From positions 6,538,550 to 6,602,549 of the forward strand of contig NW_006921532.1 in the NCBI RefSeq assembly GCF_000340215.1: DNA of 64,000 nt. The letters run 5' to 3'. This document shows positions 1 through 11,501 of the stretch, in pieces; position 1 is the first letter of the stretch, and each line of letters opens with the position of its first letter. The position numbers and the translations under genes were made by a program. The notes below the pieces were generated by a model. That model saw nothing but the letters and a program-made list of their open reading frames with translations, was not told the origin of the DNA and did no database searches. The stretch comes from Pseudocercospora fijiensis CIRAD86 (Eukaryota; Ascomycota; Dothideomycetes; Mycosphaerellales; Mycosphaerellaceae).

Positions 1-1661
1 ATTAGGTTGCAATCTGAGTTCGGGGAGTAGAGGACGTCTGTTAGAGTGATTAGGGTTTTCTTTCCTTTATAGATTAGGAAGATGTTAATAGTTCCTGATC
101 GTAATATACTTAATTTTCCTACTGCTTAGGAGAACTGAACAGGCTTAGTTAGGTACTTGAGATCGCTAAACTAGCTCTTGTTCCCTATAATGTACAGTAA
201 TATACCTGTATCCTAAACTTTTGTATTAGCTATTAGGTTCTTAGAGCTTGCTATAGCTAGTCCCGGCTTTGCAATAGCTCCCCTAATCAGGCCCCTACTA
301 AGGCCGTCTAGCTGATAGTCTCCCTTATCTTCCGAGTTAGAGGAGGAGTCTAATTTATCTTTATTATTGTTAATAGCACTACTAGATTTGCCCTTTCCTT
401 TGCCTTTACCCTTCTTACCTTTGTCTTTGTCTTTGCTCTTATCTTTCTTTCCCTAACTAGGTAGTGCTATATTAGGGTATTGCTTGTAGCACTTAGCGTT
501 AGTGTGTTTGTGCTTATACTAAGTGCACTGGTCGTCATTATTGCTAATAGCCCCTCTAACAAGCTTTAAGCCGCTAGATAACTGTCTAGGAGGCTTTTCT
601 CTCCTTAGGGACGTTATTATTACTTTAAGGGAGGAGTCCTTAGCTTTAGGCTTATTGTTATGCTTCTAGGATCTAAGCTATTCGTAACTAGAAAGGCCCT
701 AAATAAACAGCATCCTAACAAGTATATTAGGCATCTTAATGTCTAATGACTTTATAGGCGCTTCTGTTGTTATAACTAAGCTAGCAAATTATTCTGTCGA
801 TGTTTAGAATCTGTTGAACTACTGCTAAAAAGATTCGTAGTACTGCTAGGTATTCGGATTAGTAAGGGGCATTCTAATATACCTAATGAGTTTAATAGTA
901 TTAAATATGTCTACGGTTATAATAGGCTTATATAGAGCCTTAATATAGTCGTATATATCCTTAGCTGACTTAGGTATATCACCGAAGTCTAGTCTAAGAG
1001 CAGGGTCGAGTCTAGTAATAAGTATACCTAGGGCTTGGATGTCTTTCTTTTTCCAGTCCCTAAATATGTCTCTATACTGCTAATCGGCTAAGTCCCCTAT
1101 AAATATGCTCTTTAGAGGTGGTTTTATTTCATTAGCCTAGTCAAGTCTATAGAATACTATACTAACTAGGTCCTTTTCTAGAAGGGCCGCCTAGAATATA
1201 AGCTTCTAGTCTTGGAAGTTAATCCCCTTCCTAAGAACCTGATTCTCCTTTGCTGTCTTTGTCTAATTAGTATCTATCGTTCCTAGCTGCCTTTTAGTAT
1301 AGTGCTAGGCAGGGCTTATAAGGGACACTTGCTAGGTTTTAGTCCGAACTAGAGCTCTTAACTAGGTACCTAATAGGTCTAGATAGCTAGCTCTATTTAG
1401 TAGACTCTAGAAACAGTTCTTTTATAGTTGAACTGGACAGGTAAGCGTATACGCCGGGCTTATAACCTATTATAAATCGTGCTAGGGATGCAACTAATCA
1501 TCGGATTGACAACTATATAACTATACAAAGAAGGATCAGGAGCCTGCTACAGAAACTGCAGTTAATATACCCATTATGTGTCCTTCCTCTTAGCATAGGT
1601 CAGCTAATGGTATCAGCTGACCAGCATATCACCTAACTAAACCACAACACGTTGACGGACA
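1..1661 (-). mobile_element. Degraded Copia-like LTR retrotransposon, 5' part (truncated by window edge)
   Basis: TA-rich block whose minus strand reads as a broken Gag protein. A segment at about 960-1060 reads like the Ty1/Copia Gag (UBN2-type) region. At 350-480 there is a Lys/Gly/Asp-rich stretch next to a CX4-5HX4C-type zinc-knuckle remnant in which a Trp appears as TAG. Stops in this frame are mostly TAG, as expected when CAG and TGG codons mutate by RIP. Reverse transcriptase and integrase would lie to the left, outside the window. The right boundary is set by a TG...CA terminal sequence at 1661, after which base composition returns to normal. Superfamily is inferred from Gag alone. 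Confidence 0.55.
1507..1661 (-). repeat. Putative 5' long terminal repeat of the Copia-like element
   Basis: On the minus strand this 155-bp stretch starts TGTCCGTCAACG and ends GTTGTCA, so it has TG...CA ends with short inverted termini. It lies directly upstream of the Gag remnant. The partner LTR and target duplication are outside the window, so it is unconfirmed. Confidence 0.4.
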
Positions 1662-2308
1662 ATAATAATGCCTTGAGCAGAGAGGCCAAAGGTTCTGCCC
1701 TGATTATCAGTCTTGCACTGTAAGGACGCGGCATATGTCGAAGGGCTCAGAGATGCGGACCTCACAACATAAAAATGACTAACGGTATAGGCCCACGCAG
1801 CCATGCGGTCTTTGGTCTGCGATTCTGAGCTGTTATACAGAGAGCCACAAGGCGAAGCACGCGCGTATAGAGCGGAGACGCCTCAGGATCTTCAAAAGGA
1901 CAAAGATGCCACGAAACGGATCCTACGCGAGCGGGCGCATTTGAACACTATGCATACAGTTCAACAGCATGGCCGTGAGACTCCTCACGAAAATGCACTG
2001 AATTGAGCCTGCACCTATCCAGGCACTCTTTGCGGACTCTGCCTCTGGAGTACAATTTCGAGCCGACCTCCTTTCTACTATCGCAATGTCTCCAAAGAAG
2101 AAACTCAGCATCCGCGCATCTTGTGATGAAAGCTGGTGCAAGGAAATCATTTCCACCTCACATGCATGCTTAGTCCCTGCTTCACTCACAATTTGCATGT
2201 GAAGCATGTCGAAGGTCGACTTTGAGGCTGCTATGGTCTCATTCGTCTTCTTTCTTTACTTCATCAACACTCTGATTGTCTAAATCCATCCAACTTGCTG
2301 TGGACCAC
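1662..2308. other. Intergenic, promoter side of F-box gene
   Basis: Normal base composition. Short open frames occur on both strands, but none has a recognisable domain. No RNA gene seen. It presumably holds the 5' region of the F-box gene. Confidence 0.5.
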
Positions 2309-4207
2309 ATGATACTGCCAGCGCAGCGCAAAAGCGGTACCGCTTCGAGTGACCTGCGCTGTGTATCCGCACCGATGTGCTTCTTCGGCGTGACCACTAC
2401 CACAGCTTTGAAGAAGCAAAAGACCGCGACCAATATCCTCTCTCTACCAAACGAACTGCTAAACATCATAGCAAACGAAGTTGAGGACAAATCTGACGTC
2501 CTGAATCTGCGACGCACCAACCGGCGACTCGGCACTGCTGCGACGAGCAGCTTGCAATCACGGACGACGGCAATTCATCTCGAGGCGTGTCATTCATCAA
2601 TAGAGCGCTTTGAGCGAATCTGTCAATGCTCGGCTCTGGCTGCTGGGATCAAGTGCATCATCTATGTTGTACCACAGTACAAGAAAACGGCTAGCTACAT
2701 GCGCAGTAGCCGCCTGTTACCGGAGGCGTGCAACGACCTCAGCATCCAGGATCGTGAAGATGCTCTCGAGCGATACGCCAAATATCAAGCCGAGGCGGAG
2801 AACACAGTCCGGACGGGCAGACACAAGCGCGCTCTTTTACTGGGAACGAAATCATTCCCGAAACTCGCGGAAGTCGTTTGGGCTATGCAAGCATCATTCG
2901 AAGGCAGCATGGGTGGGTTTCCGGAATCTTTCAATCGCGACAAGCGCTGGCATCGAGGTGTTCACTGGCCTGGTGATCAGGAAGAGGCTTTGACTACTTT
3001 TCCTGTCGATGGGCTATGGAACAGAATGCTGTGGTACATGCAGGACTCAACCTCATACGATTGCGACAATCTCATCGCGGTTCTCCATTGCCACGCAGGA
3101 CTCTATGGAGACAGGCTTCTTCGAATCGGCTTTATAGAATGCCCATTTGTGGCATTCAGCGACCAGCTTGCAGCGATCGCCCATGCACGACCGGCACAAA
3201 TGAGCTTCGTTTTGTCGCGTATTGGCAAACTCTCTTTAACTACTGGTTTGACTGGTACGGAGGACTGGACTGCGATCAACACGCCGACGCACGATGCAGA
3301 CGAGACATGGTCTGATTTCTTTCGACAGATGCGGAATCTCCAGCATCTCCACATGGATGGATTCGATTGGGTTTACAAGTGCAAGATGCTGAGGGCTCTA
3401 CTCAGCGGCGGAGACATCGTCTATTCGAGACTGAAGCACTTGAGCTTGGTCGCACATTCTTGTCATACGTTTCCACGAGGATGGCCAGAAATGACCGCTC
3501 TGCGCCAGCACTCGCATACCACGCAGCAGCTCATTAGCTTCTTACGACAGCACAAGGACACTATGAAGCACTTGGAGTTATATGCAATGAGTGGTGTTGA
3601 TGCGCACACTCGAAAACCTAGCGCTGACTGCATGCGAACCCTACTCAATGTCATTAAAGCGGAGTGCTTATCATTGGAAGAAGTGAAAGTAGAAGAAGTC
3701 TCAATGTACGAACAGGACTGGAAATTCGGCGTCCATCAACCACACTCCCTCGATTGGGAACGACAGCATGAGCAAGGTACGATCCTGGCGCAGCTCGCAC
3801 GCGAGGTCGGAGGGAAGGTTTGCGAACAAGAAGTGGTTTACACATCGGGTGGAAATCCAGAGTCTGTCGAAGACTTCGATCAAGACGGCACTACGCTATG
3901 CTCTACCCATCTACATGTTACGTATTGCTTTGGGTGGAAGGTACTCAGACCAGGTCTCGGAGACTGTGATTGTCAAGACTGCAATGAAGGTGCGAGTCGA
4001 CCTTGTGCTAGACCAGTCTGGACGGATGCTAGCGAAGGTGAGGAGGAGTGGTTCGATGCTTTGGACGAGAAGGCCTCGGAGAGGAAGAGCGTGCATCTGG
4101 AGGGCCGAAGAGCAAACACAGAAGCGTCCCGCCCTCATCGTTCTCCGAGCCATCGTTCGGCCGGGATGAGACTGGAGCATGACATGCGTGGACGCATACT
4201 AGATTAA
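2309..4207 (+). CDS. F-box domain protein
   Basis: Single-exon gene of 632 residues, counted from the first in-frame ATG (2309); an in-frame TGA lies at 2273. An F-box occurs at about residues 43-80 (LSLPNELLNIIANEV, then the Arg-rich NLRRTNRRL turn). F-box proteins recruit substrates to SCF ubiquitin ligases through Skp1. The long remainder has no repeat pattern I can name, as is common for the expanded fungal F-box families whose substrates are unknown. Near the C-terminus there is a Cys-rich DCDCQDC motif and a low-complexity acidic/basic tail. It is the first intact gene beside the transposon remnant. The F-box call is firm; the substrate is unknown. Confidence 0.8.
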   Translation: MILPAQRKSGTASSDLRCVSAPMCFFGVTTTTALKKQKTATNILSLPNELLNIIANEVEDKSDVLNLRRTNRRLGTAATSSLQSRTTAIHLEACHSSIERFERICQCSALAAGIKCIIYVVPQYKKTASYMRSSRLLPEACNDLSIQDREDALERYAKYQAEAENTVRTGRHKRALLLGTKSFPKLAEVVWAMQASFEGSMGGFPESFNRDKRWHRGVHWPGDQEEALTTFPVDGLWNRMLWYMQDSTSYDCDNLIAVLHCHAGLYGDRLLRIGFIECPFVAFSDQLAAIAHARPAQMSFVLSRIGKLSLTTGLTGTEDWTAINTPTHDADETWSDFFRQMRNLQHLHMDGFDWVYKCKMLRALLSGGDIVYSRLKHLSLVAHSCHTFPRGWPEMTALRQHSHTTQQLISFLRQHKDTMKHLELYAMSGVDAHTRKPSADCMRTLLNVIKAECLSLEEVKVEEVSMYEQDWKFGVHQPHSLDWERQHEQGTILAQLAREVGGKVCEQEVVYTSGGNPESVEDFDQDGTTLCSTHLHVTYCFGWKVLRPGLGDCDCQDCNEGASRPCARPVWTDASEGEEEWFDALDEKASERKSVHLEGRRANTEASRPHRSPSHRSAGMRLEHDMRGRILD

Positions 4208-4623
4208 GAGACAGAACGGGAGTCGCCCGTGAGAGGCCTCAAGGCAGTATAGGAACTGTAGCGCATCGCAATAGCAATTGAAAAGACCTTCCCGAACATA
4301 CTGTCTCCCAGTGCCTATCTAAGCTCATTTCCTTACCCACAAAAATCAAGAATTCTCTGCAACTACCCAGGTACTGAATCTACACAGAACTCGAAGCGCC
4401 CCTCCGTAATCTTTGATAGCGAATCTGCGCGTAGAGAAGAAGGAAGGCGTCAGTGAGGAACCCTGCTCTACGGAAAATCGTTTCACCGAAGACGCTCACG
4501 AATTTCCTCTTCTTGACTTTGACTTTGATCCAAACACTTTATCATCCTCGACCTCCGACTCATCTGCGCTGCTTTCTTATCTAAAACTACTAGCTCGTGT
4601 TGCCATCGAACCGCTCGTCAAGC
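4208..4623. other. Intergenic / 5' leader of the nuclease gene
   Basis: About 415 bp. An open frame begins near 4413 and overlaps the next gene's first exon in another frame; I treat it as a shadow. Nothing else recognised. Confidence 0.5.
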
Positions 4624-6390
4624 ATGGGCATCCAGCGATTCGGGACTCGAATGAAAGACTACGCGACTCGAACAACACTTGGAAGTACAGAGTCATCAAA
4701 AGACACATCCATCGCTATAATCGATGGACCAGGGCTGGCGCATTACATCTACTACAGGCTGTGCGACAGCGCGACAGGTGCCATAACGTATCGAAGCTGT
4801 GCGGATACGACGAAAGCGTGGCTAGACAGACTACAGGAATTCGGGTTCAAAATGTGAGTACCCGCCAGGGAATTGTACAGGCTACTGACTTGTTGTAGTG
4901 AGGCGATCCTGTTCGATGGCGCTCTGCCTTCTTCCAAGAAAGACGTGCGCATCGATCGCTTGCAGAGCTACACCAATCGACTCCAAGCTTTCAAACAGTC
5001 CTCAACGTCGAGCCTGTCGTCGTTGGATGGTCAGGCGAGAAAAAGTCTGCCGCCGCCACCATTCTTGGTTTTTGCGCTGGTGGAACAGCTTTTGCTGTCG
5101 AATTATGTCGACGTCACATACGTGGTTCCAGGAGAAGCTGATCCGTACTGCATAGCAGCCGCCCAAGCCTTACCATCCGAATCTGAATCCATCACCATTT
5201 TCTCCGATGACGCCGATCTTCTGGTGTACAAAGCGAGCAAGGCCTGTCAAGTCGTGCCGTTCCGAGAGCTTTCTGAGAGCGAAACGGCTTCGGGTGCAGC
5301 GCTTACTGGCGACGCGTACAACACGAGTGAGATCGTGAAGCGCTGCCAGACGGTAATGGAGGACCTGGTCAAGCCAGCGTATTATATGTCATTGGACCAC
5401 CATTGCACGCTGGAGAAAGCTTTTCAGAAGACGGCAAGTTCTAATGCAGAGCTGCGAGAGGATTTCCGTGATTTCGCCAAGTCCTTCGAATCGACGCGTG
5501 AAGCAGACCAACTCGCCAGTATCCAAGCAGATGCAGTATTGAAGGCTGCCCTGGCCTCTCGCGACTCCAGAGTCTCAGAACTCGTGCATCAATTACAGTC
5601 GAATGAGCCTGGTGGCCTGAGGATGTATCTGCCTTTCCTCTCGGATGATCCTACCAGAGCAAGCGCGTGGAATGTCGGAGTTGATATCCGGTCAGTGGCG
5701 TATAGTGTCTTACTGCGAGCCCACAAGTCGGAGTCGAGCATTCAAGAGTACAAGCGAAGCGGATCGCGGATCGCTTCCAGTCTGATAGAGTCACTTGCGA
5801 CAACGGACATGGCATTAATGGCCAACGAATTGGTGTCCGATGTGAAGAAAATCAAAGCTGTACCTGGCTTGGGAAGTCAGCTCAGGGATGCCAATGACTG
5901 GCGCTACCTCATCATGCAGCGTACGGTTGCGCATCTCCACAGGGAAGAATCGACACTGCCGAGCGTGGACGAGATGGCGCAGGTTGTCATGAATCGGGAG
6001 GCGCGCGAATGGCATACATTCCATCTCGCCGGCCAATACCAGGCAACTTACTACTCGCTCAGAATGCTGAAGCAATTGCTGGCGCAGGCTTCATCGCAGG
6101 CTGGTGCAGCTTCATGGGATGCCTCGTTCGCTGCGCTGCATGCTTGTCTAAGTGACCTACCGACTGTATCGAGGTTCTTCGATGACACGGCAGGTGATGA
6201 CGGGCGGAAGGAGCGTGAACGATGGTGCGAGATGCTGCGCATTCTCCTCTCACGCTTCTCATTGTGGGAGCAAGAAGAATCGCAGGCTCAATCCAGACCC
6301 AAAAAGAGGGCCAAAAAGCAGAAGAAGAAGAGCAACACGGATGATGCCCGTCTGGCCCCGAATCCTTTTGCGCTGCTGGCTGATTATTGA
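4624..6390 (+). CDS. XPG/FEN1-superfamily protein, Asteroid-like
   Basis: Two exons, 4624-4853 and 4899-6390, joined over a 45-nt GT-AG intron (donor gtgagt, branch-like ctgac near the acceptor), giving 573 residues. The start MGIQRFGTRM fits the MGI-type beginning of the XPG N domain, and IAIIDGPGLAHYIY resembles its first metal-binding Asp strand. Further on, VPGEADPYCIAAAQA and TIFSDDADLLVYKA match the XPG-I acidic motifs (GEA.., SDD.D). The length and the long helical C-terminal part with a Lys-rich tail (KKRAKKQKKK, possible nuclear signal) fit Asteroid-type proteins better than FEN1 or EXO1. Nuclease activity is inferred only. It lies between the F-box gene and NHP6 on the same strand. 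Confidence 0.75.
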
Positions 6391-7475
6391 GGAGGGCCGA
6401 GATGGTTGAGAAGGTATGAGGGTGTAGAGATGAACATGGCAAGACCGGAATGCTTCATTTCTCGCGTGCTGAGCAGAAACAGGGGTTGCAGCGTGTGGCG
6501 TGGCGTGCGGCGTGCGGCGTGCGTGCTGCAGCGCTGCTGCTGTCAGCGGGGAATGCACTCGACACGTGCAGCCAGCGCGCGGGTAGCTTGAGAAGGAGCA
6601 GGAGGCCGAGGACGACGACGAGGACGACGACGAGGACTTGGTATAGGTGTACAGAGGATGATGGATGGTGGCAGAAATGGAAGGCTCCGGCCTGAGGCTC
6701 ACATGCTCGCTGCATGCGTGTGAAAGTGATGCGCATTTGTTTGTTGTTATTGACGAGACGAGAGCGTCGCGTTGGTGTTGTGTTGATTGCCCCGCGGCGA
6801 GCCGGTCACGTGCGTGCCGAGATGTGCAGGCGCGGTACTGGCTGTGCGGTCACTTTTACCACGTCTCTGCGCCTCCCACAGTCGCTGCCGCTGCGCGCTT
6901 TGTTTCCTACAGAGTCGTCCTCACTACTGCGACAGAACTGCTGCCAGCGCTCACCAAAGAAAGGTACGATATGCCCCAAGCCCGTGGCATCCACCCTTGC
7001 GCCCATCTTCCCACCGCGACACCACACACAACCCAACTCTGCGCGCGTTTTGCATCACTCGCTTCCTTTCTGCCTGTTGTTGGGACGCGCATTCCTGCAT
7101 CGTCCTGTTGTCGCGACGGACCATCGACGTCGCATTGATGTTCTCATCGCGCTAGCAATCCACCCACTGCTAACACGGCGCCGCCAGACCCAACACACCT
7201 TCACCACCACACTTCACTCTTTCGAAAAAGCGTTTCAGTAAGTCATTCCCATCACCTTCGCCTCGCTTTTGCACCCGGCGCGTCGCGTCTGAGCTGGTGT
7301 TGTTGCGACCGGCAGCGACGCGCGCATCACAGCAAAGCCAACCCAAATACGCGCAACCATCGACACCACCTCGCCCACCCTCGCCAACGCCCATTTTCGG
7401 CGCGCGTCGACGTGCTCGCCTCCTTTCGCCACTCTGTGCCTTGCTGGACTGACATCCACACAGTAAACCGCAACC
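6391..7475. other. Intergenic region and 5' leader of nhp6
   Basis: About 1.1 kb. It holds a GC-rich GCGTG/GCGGC low-complexity patch at about 6489-6545 and a GAC/GAG trinucleotide run at about 6609-6638. A long pyrimidine-rich stretch follows at 6990-7230, typical of fungal promoters of highly expressed genes. Open frames here look like by-products of this composition. Confidence 0.5.
7238..7463 (+). other. Probable 5'-UTR intron of nhp6
   Basis: A gtaagt donor follows pyrimidine-rich leader sequence, and ggactgac plus acacag form a good branch point and acceptor 12 nt before the ATG. The 226-nt length is larger than the coding introns, which is usual for leader introns. Not confirmed by transcripts. 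Confidence 0.5.
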
Positions 7476-7958
7476 ATGCCTAAGGAGAAGACCACCACCC
7501 GCGGCAGCAAGAAGGCCGCTGGTAAGGCCGACGGCGGAAAGAAGAAGAAGGGTTTGTCTACCATTGCCTCCGACATGTCGACTTGCCACTGACGCCATTC
7601 CCAGACCCAAACATGCCAAAGCGCGGTCTCTCCGCCTACATGTTTTTCGCCAACGAGCAACGCGACAAGGTCCGCGACGAGAACCCAGGCATCAAGTTCG
7701 GTGCGTCGATTGTTTTGATTCCATTTTGATTGAGAATACTAATGCTCTCGCAGGCGAGGTCGGAAAGATGCTCGGTGAGAAGTGGAAGGCACTTGGCGAG
7801 AAGCAAAAGGCCCCATACGAGGCCAAGGCTGCCGCCGATAAGAAGCGATACGAAGAGGAGAAGGCCGCCTACACTGCCGTACGTACTGACTGCTCTTCGC
7901 ATGCCATTTCGATACTGACCATGTGTAGGGTGGCGATGATGACGAGGACGAGGAGTAG
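7476..7958 (+). CDS. nhp6: NHP6-type single HMG-box chromatin protein
   Basis: Four exons (7476-7551, 7605-7700, 7754-7878, 7929-7958) with introns of 53, 53 and 50 nt, all GT-AG, giving 108 residues. A Lys-rich N-terminal arm ([12 protein letters not shown].., KKKK) precedes one HMG box. The box starts at [15 protein letters not shown] and continues through [14 protein letters not shown] and [11 protein letters not shown]; the tail is acidic (GGDDDEDEE). Proteins of this family bend DNA without sequence specificity and assist FACT and other chromatin factors in the nucleus. The N-terminal arm matches yeast Nhp6; the acidic tail is more like filamentous-fungal and animal HMGB proteins. The pyrimidine-rich promoter and likely leader intron suggest strong expression. 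Confidence 0.93.
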
Positions 7959-8651
7959 AAATTTTGCATTCCTCTCTCTTCTCAATCAATCGGCCTACCA
8001 CACACAAACACAACACTCCTGCTATGCTCTCATGGCAGAACCGCTTCTACGGACCAAGCTGGATCTGGTTAACGGAATCAAGGATGCGGCAGCGATGGCG
8101 TAACGACAGCTGCGTTACTTTGCTCTCAAGGGGAAAATGGGAATGATACCACTAGCAAACGACATCTAATGAGCCCAGCTTCACGGCCCGCCGCTGCGCT
8201 GTGTACTATATAGCATGAGCTTCGTTTTGATTCGAGTGCGCATTTCATATGTTATGCATTGATTTACTCATCGCACTACCTTTCTGCTACACGCTCCAAG
8301 TATCATTGAATCATTATGTGCAGCTAACAGCGAATGGAATTGTTGCGTTGAATCTTGATGCCATTGTAATCGACGCTGTGCTCAGTATTATCGCTCGATT
8401 GATATATGTGCTCCACTTTTACTTCGCTATCGAAGCACCTCGTCCCTAGGCATGAGGCTGCGTTCATGTACGGTAGAGACAAGACAACGGCAAAAGCTAG
8501 AGATGGGATTCCTCGCACGTCGTTCAGCCTTACACTACACCCTTACACTACACCCTTACAACCCGTAAGCCTGCTTCCACCTCAACCTCCAACAGGACTC
8601 TTCTCCAACCACAGACGTTACTCCGCCATCGATTCCAGTCGCCAGAACAAT
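7959..8651. other. Intergenic between convergent genes
   Basis: About 690 bp between the ends of nhp6 and the TANGO2 gene, probably both 3'-UTRs. A 12-bp direct repeat (cttacactacac, twice) sits near 8529-8556. No gene seen. Confidence 0.5.
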
Positions 8652-9605
8652 TCACTCCCCATCCCACCCCTCAATCTCAAACTCAAACCTCAAATCCCTC
8701 TCATCCTCCCCCACCACCCTCCCCTCCTGATCAAACAACGTCCTCTCCACAAACGTCACCTTCCCCTTCGCATCCACCAAGATCACTGTCTGCTTCGAAG
8801 TCCCATACGCAGCAGTCTCACTGACCGATGTCGCTGGAACATACCCCGCCATCCGTTCCGCCAACTCCCCTTTCGCCGGAGAAATCAAAATGGAATCTCG
8901 CATATGTCGAACGTAAGCATTCCAATCTGAGGTTTTGGGGAGCGTGTCGAGGGAGAGGATTTGGAAGAGGGATTCTAGGAATTCGGGTTGGGATTGTTGG
9001 GTTTTTGTGGAGTTCTGGATGGTTTGGGAGAGGAGGGTTTCGCCGAGGACGATTTTCGGCCAGGTTTTGTCGCCGTAGTGGGAATTGCTCAGCCCGTGGG
9101 TTTCGTGGCGGGTTGTGGCGATTCGGGGGAGGGAGGTGGGGGAGGAGGTTTTGTTGGAGAGGATGGATAGGCCTCCTGAGGTAGATGTAGTAGGAGTATT
9201 CTGATGAATCTTTGGGGATCGAAGTTTCCCAAAAATGAGAGTAAAGCCTCCGACATCGTGGATTCCGGTTTCGTTTAATAATCTTCGAGCGTACTCTTCT
9301 TCTGTTTCTTGGCTTTCTGGAGGGATGCATAGATATGAATTCGTGATTGCTCCGCGACTTTTGTTCTTGTTGACTTCGACGCCTTCTTCGCGGAAATTTG
9401 TTAATACGGCTATTCGGCCTTGTTTCGTGATTCCGAGCCATGTTCCTCGTTCTGCTCTCTGCGTATCGCGGCCGCCGAGAACTTGTTGGTTTGGAGGATC
9501 CCACCAGTTTGCTCGCAGAGTTGGTCGGTTGATATACTCATCCCGGTTACTGATTAGGATGAAAGGGTAGTCCGGATGTGATGTCGACAGCACGGATATG
9601 CACAT
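8652..9605 (-). CDS. TANGO2 / NRDE family protein
   Basis: Intronless, 317 residues. It begins MCISVLST, matching the conserved MC start of the family, and has the diagnostic SNRDEY motif at about residues 19-24, followed by LGGRD and GTWLGI. Family members are linked to Golgi organisation in animals, and human TANGO2 to metabolic crises; the biochemical role is unsettled. The fold is assigned to Ntn-hydrolase-like proteins, with Cys2 as the candidate nucleophile (family knowledge, not shown here). A Ser/Thr-rich insert (STSGGLSILSNKTSSPTS) is present in the middle. The start is well supported by the MC motif. Confidence 0.85.
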   Translation of the reverse strand: MCISVLSTSHPDYPFILISNRDEYINRPTLRANWWDPPNQQVLGGRDTQRAERGTWLGITKQGRIAVLTNFREEGVEVNKNKSRGAITNSYLCIPPESQETEEEYARRLLNETGIHDVGGFTLIFGKLRSPKIHQNTPTTSTSGGLSILSNKTSSPTSLPRIATTRHETHGLSNSHYGDKTWPKIVLGETLLSQTIQNSTKTQQSQPEFLESLFQILSLDTLPKTSDWNAYVRHMRDSILISPAKGELAERMAGYVPATSVSETAAYGTSKQTVILVDAKGKVTFVERTLFDQEGRVVGEDERDLRFEFEIEGWDGE

Positions 9606-10434
9606 TTTGCAAAGAGGTATATAGAAGATCTGGTGCGTCTTGGGAAGGATATTGTCTTTTGTTTAAAGTCTTGTGTGACGTTTGACGGAAGAGGCGGTCA
9701 AGCAGTAGGTACGTGTGGATGTTCTGTGTATTCCTTCAACATGGTCGATTAAGGGATGAAGGCCGGGGTATCTCGAATGGTCGGTCGATGCTCAGACCCA
9801 GAAGTGCAACGAATCTTGACTTGAGGATTGAATTTTTGAGATCGTTGAAAGTCGTAGGAAGAATTCACGTAACAGCCCCTGTCCGTGCTGCGACTCGGCT
9901 CGGCTCGGCGCGGTCGGCATCAGTCAGCGTCAGTGAATGACCTGGTCCGTGGTTGTTTACTGGCGACGTAGACGGCAACATGAAGGACATAGGAGAAATT
10001 CGAAGAGGATGGAAGGCTGCTCTCATGTCGACTGAGAGCTGATCTGAAGTGGGCGACTTTGCGACGTCTAGACTGGCCGGCCGGATGTCAGCATGTCTCA
10101 TCGAAGCCTTACATAAAGGCCGAGCGGGGCAGGTGATGCAGGAACAAGACCGACGCCTTGATCTTCTTGGACACGCTCAATCACGGCTTCAGCAGGGACA
10201 CCTTTCGTTTTGATAGCCTTGCTGTTGCCTGCGATTCACCGCCGTCCGTCCAACAATTGACACCTGGTCAACTCGTCAACACCAGCGTGACCGCGATACG
10301 ATACAATACCAGCGCGACAGCCCCGCGCCAGACGTGCTGTGCTGTGTTCGACCTGAATCCTCTCGCCCCAACGCTATCATCGTCACGCGATCGAGCACAC
10401 GACACCCTGGTATTGCACCTACAATACCGACATA
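9606..10434. promoter_or_regulatory. Divergent intergenic region (TANGO2 gene / Yop1-like gene)
   Basis: About 830 bp between two divergently transcribed genes, so it should contain both promoters. A short CTCGG/CGGCT run lies at about 9893-9912. I see no specific binding site I would defend. Confidence 0.45.
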
Positions 10435-11501
10435 ATGTTTGGCTTCATCGCGGACATCCTCACGTAGGTCATCAATACTCCAGCCAATTTTCAAGCTAAT
10501 CATTCGCCAGCTCCATCTTCTCCGTCCTTCTGCCCGTCTTCTTCTCCTACAAAGCCCTCCGTACCTCCGACCCAGGCCTGCTCTCACCATGGCTCATGTA
10601 CTGGACCACGCTGTCCATCTTCCTCGTCGTCGAAAACCAGTTCAACTTCATCCTGTCCTGGATCCCATTCTACAGCTGGATCCGACTCGGCGTGCATCTC
10701 TATCTCGTTGCGCCCGGCCAACAGGGCTGCGTTTTCATCTACAGAGAGCACATCCACCCATTCTTGGAAGAGCATGAGAGACAGATTGATCGCTTCATCA
10801 GCGACTCGCACGCGAAGGCCAAGGCCGCTGGCTTGGACGCAGCTAAACAGGTTGTTGAGTATGTGAAGGTTAACGTCATGGGCATGCAGCCTAGGCCGCC
10901 AACACCACCTCCCAGCCGGAACGTGAGCTACACCACGCAACTTTTCAATCGCTTTGCCATGCCATCCGCGCGTCAAGGATTGGCTGCAGCTGGCACAAGC
11001 GATATCTTTGGCCTAATTGGGAAAGCTCTGCAACAAACCACGTATGGAGATGCGCATACGACAGACACGCAAGCTCGCGATCTGGCTGCTTCTGGCACTC
11101 TCATTCCCCCAAATCTGGCAGGCGAAGAGCGTGAGGACTTTGTCAATACGCAACGCGAGAATCTAAGAACCCTTCTTCGGGCCTTTGACACCGAAGCTAT
11201 GAACTCGGCAGATGCTGCGGCTTCCGGATCGCAGCCACGTTCTGCTACACCACGCCCGCCGACGAGCCGCAAATCGTACCTTCAGGCTTTGGAGACCGAC
11301 TATATGCATCGATCGCGATCGGAATCCGAGTTCGAGGATCTAGGATACGAGCCCATGCCGGATCCGGATGCATACCGCCCTCGCCCCGATGAGGAGACAC
11401 GCCGTCCACCTCCCTCTCGTGGGAGTACTGGTTGGTCGAATTGGATCTGGGGCAACTATGGCGAAAAGGACAGCGTGGTTGATCCTAAGAAGGATATGTA
11501 G
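10435..11501 (+). CDS. Yop1/REEP (TB2/DP1/HVA22) family ER membrane-shaping protein
   Basis: Two exons, 10435-10463 and 10511-11501, around a 47-nt GT-AG intron; 339 residues. The protein starts MFGFIADILTSIFSVLLPVFFSYKAL. It continues with the TB2/DP1/HVA22 hallmarks: paired hydrophobic hairpins at about residues 10-75 with WLMYWTTLS, FLSWIPFYSWIRLG-like and LYLVAPGQQGCVFIYR. Proteins of this family insert as wedges and curve tubular ER membranes. Compared with yeast Yop1 (about 180 residues) this one has a long, disordered, Ser/Pro/Arg-rich C-terminus of about 180 residues, as in some filamentous-fungal REEP3/4-like proteins. The very short first exon is easy to miss, but its reading frame and hydrophobicity support it. 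Confidence 0.87.

Noticed and set aside
4413..4898. 161-codon plus-strand frame before and over the nuclease exon 1
   Set aside because: It ends out of frame with exon 2 and overlaps the well-supported MGI start in another frame.
8652..9570. Long overlapping open frames on both strands, e.g. minus 8818-9504 and plus 8828-9184
   Set aside because: They are shadows of the TANGO2 gene; their Arg/Pro or Gly/Arg composition is biased and only the NRDE frame has family motifs.
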